Positions 61,500 to 64,000 of a stretch of 64,000 nucleotides of DNA are shown one piece after another (positions within the stretch are counted from its first letter, which is position 1; each line of letters starts with the position of its first letter). Under the pieces are notes generated by a model. It had not been told where the DNA came from and ran no database searches. It was given only the letters and a program-made list of their open reading frames with translations. Origin of the DNA: Glandiceps talaboti (lineage: Eukaryota; Hemichordata; Enteropneusta; Spengelidae); the NCBI RefSeq assembly GCF_964340395.1, contig NC_135554.1, forward strand, positions 1,751,001-1,815,000, given 5' to 3'. The translations under genes and the position numbers were made by a program.

Positions 61500-64000
61500 C
61501 ATGTATTAAAATAGATGTGTTTGAGCATATATGTCAATTATACATTTAAATCAGTGTGTCAATTATACATGTCAATAGATGTGTTTGTGTATGTCAATTA
61601 TACATGTAAATAGATGTTTGTGTATGTCAATTGTACATGTAAATAGATATTTGTGTATGTCAATTATACATGTAAATAGATGTTTGTGTATGTCAATTAT
61701 ACATGTAAATAGATGTGTGTGTATGTCAATTGTACATGTAAATAGATGTGTGTGTATGTCAATTGTACATGTAAATAGATGTGTGTGTATGTCAATTGTA
61801 CATGTAAATAGATGTTTGTGTATGTCAATTGTGCATGTAAATAGATGTTTGTGTATGTCAATTGTGCATGTAAATAGATGTTTGTGTATGTCAATTATAC
61901 ATGTAAATAGATGTTTGTGTATGTCAATTGTACATGTAAATAGGTGTTTGTGTGTGTATGTCAATTATACATGTAAATAGATGTTTGTGTATGTCAATTG
62001 TACATGTAAATAGATGTTTGTGTGTATGTCAATTGTACATGTAAATAGATGTTTGTGTATGTCAATTGTACATGTAAATAGATGTTTGTGTATGTCAATT
62101 GTACATGTAAATAGATGTTTGTGTATGTCAATTGTGCATGTAAATAGATGTTTGTGTATGTCAATTGTACATGTAAATAGATGTTTGTGTATGTCAATTG
62201 TACATGTAAATAGATGTTTGTGTATGTCAATTATACATGTAAATAGATGTGTGTATGTCAATTGTACATGTAAATAGATGTGTGTGTATGTCAATTGTAC
62301 ATGTAAATAGATGTGTGTGTATGTCAATTGTACATGTAAATAGATGTTTGTGTATGTCAATTGTACATGTAAATAGATGTTTTTGTGTGTATGTCAATTG
62401 TACATGTAAATAGATGTTTGTGTATGTCAATTGTACATGTAAATAGATGTTTGTGTGTGTCAATTATACATGTAAATAGATGTGTGTGGATGTCAATTGT
62501 ACATGTAAATAGATGTGTGTGTATGTCAATTGTACATGTAAATAGATGTTTGTGGATGTCAATTGTACATGTAAATAGATGTTTGTGGATGTCAATTGTG
62601 CATGTAAATAGATGTTTGTGTATGTCAATTATACATGTAAATAGATGTGTGTGTATGTCAATTGTACATGTAAATAGATGTGTGTATGTCAATTGTACAT
62701 GTAAATAGATGTTTGTGTATGTCAATTGTACATGTAAATAGATGTTTGTGTATGTCAATTGTACATGTAAATAGATGTTTGTGTATGTCAATTGTACATG
62801 TAAATAGATGTTTTTGTGTGTATGTCAATTGTGCATGTAAATAGATGTTTGTGTATGTCAATTGTGCATGTAAATAGATGTTTGTGTATGTCAATTGTAC
62901 ATGTAAATAGATGTGTGTGTATGTCAATTATTCATGTAAATAGATGTGTGTGTATGTCAATTGTGCATGTAAATAGATGTTTGTGTATGCCAATTGTGCA
63001 TGTAAATAGATGTGTGTGTATGTCAATTGTACATGTAAATAGATGTGTGTATGTCAATTGTACATGTAAATAGATGTTTGTGTATGTCAATTGTACATGT
63101 AAATAGATGTTTGTGTATGTCAATTGTACATGTAAATAGATGTTTTTGTGTGTATGTCAATTGTACATGTAAATAGATGTTTGTGTATGTCAATTGTGCA
63201 TGTAAATAGATGTTTGTGTATGTCAATTGTACATGTAAATAGATGTTTTTGTGTGTATGTCAATTGTACATGTAAATAGATGTTTGTGTATGTCAATTGT
63301 GCATGTAAATAGATGTTTGTGTATGTCAATTGTACATGTAAATAGATGTTTGTGTATGTCAATTGTACATGTAAATAGATGTTTGTGTATGTCAATTGTA
63401 CATGTAAATAGATGTTTGTGTATGTCAATTGTGCATGTAAATAGATGTTTGTGTATGTCAATTGTACATGTAAATAGATGTTTGTGTATGTCAATTGTAC
63501 ATGTAAATAGATGTGTGTATGTCAATTGTACATGTAAATAGATGTGTGTGTATGTCAATTGTACATGTAAATATATGTTTGTGTATGTCAATTGTACATG
63601 TAAATAGATGTTTTTGTGTGTATGTCAATTGTACATGTAAATAGATGTTTGTGTATGTCAATTGTACATGTAAATAGATGTTTGTGTATGTCAATTGTAC
63701 ATGTAAATAGATGTTTGTGTGTATGTCAATTGTACATGTAAATAGATGTTTTTGTGTGTATGTCAATTGTACATGTAAATAGATGTTTGTGTATGTCAAT
63801 TGTACATGTAAATAGATGTTTGTGTATGTCAATTGTACATGTAAATAGATGTTTGTGTATGTCAATTGTACATGTAAATAGATGTTTGTGTATGTCAATT
63901 GTACATGTAAATAGATGTTTGTGTGTGTATGTCAATTGTGCATGTAAATAGATGTTTGTGTATGTCAATTGTACATGTAAATAGATGTTTGTGTATGTCA
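61500..64000 (+). repeat. 33-bp satellite array, open at window edge
   Basis: About 70 or more copies of ATGTCAATTGTACATGTAAA + TAGATGTTTGTGT, with common variants (ATTATACAT, GTGCATG, TGTGTGTG) and length variants of 31 and 37 bp. Because 33 is divisible by three, one frame per strand stays open and gives repetitive 11-residue peptides on both strands; this is not coding. The array continues past the window. Confidence 0.97.

Noticed and set aside
61500-64000. CRISPR-like regular array
   Set aside because: Units are contiguous 33-bp satellite copies without unique spacers, in animal DNA.

Overview
This is animal nuclear DNA. It is AT-rich, has GT-AG introns, is full of microsatellites and short TACATGTA-type palindromes, and is built almost entirely of transposable elements nested in one another. 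No bacterial features are present. The repeat style and protein families suggest a marine invertebrate such as a lancelet, hemichordate or lophotrochozoan, but I cannot fix the species from sequence alone.

Region 1 (1-15119) is the main result: one long DNA transposon. Its two ends are a perfect 22-bp terminal inverted repeat (1-22 and 15098-15119). It carries two convergent, spliced and apparently intact genes. The left gene (+, four exons, 358-3774, 365 aa) encodes a stand-alone copy of the zinc-cysteine C-terminal 'ballast' domain known from the P2X7 receptor, behind an RG-rich hexapeptide-repeat arm. The right gene (-, thirteen exons, 14834-5133, 784 aa, all joints in frame) encodes a DDE transposase that best fits the Kolobok-like group. 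TTAA at 15131-15134 could be the target-site duplication if the inverted repeat continues 11 bp past the left edge of the window. Small MITEs and tandem repeats sit in the introns.

Region 2 (15.2-34 kb) holds a decayed L2/CR1-like LINE end, a broken tyrosine-recombinase fragment, a hAT element with a perfect 8-bp target duplication (20768-22588), a nested inverted-repeat element (24606-26566), a 446-bp tandem duplication, and a Harbinger-like element with a TAA duplication and internal 236-bp repeats (29844-31893).

Region 3 (33.9-38.3 kb) is a set of nested insertions. Two copies of a GTCGAC-ended MITE were each split by a different TAA-duplicating element, and one of those was invaded again by a third family that recurs inverted at 51395-53014.

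Region 4 (38.3-61.3 kb) contains LINE and hAT coding relics, a tRNA-like SINE, tandem arrays, a TTAA-duplicating element (46371-48852), several copies of a large 'AGCACAACTG' repeat family (called Rep-A here), a near-identical inverted second copy of the hAT element (56661-58482), a strong hairpin at 53285-53419, and CCATGG-rich palindromic minisatellites. Region 5 (61.5-64 kb and beyond) is a 33-bp satellite. Apart from the two transposon genes I see no complete gene; a few short exon-like pieces are listed at low confidence.
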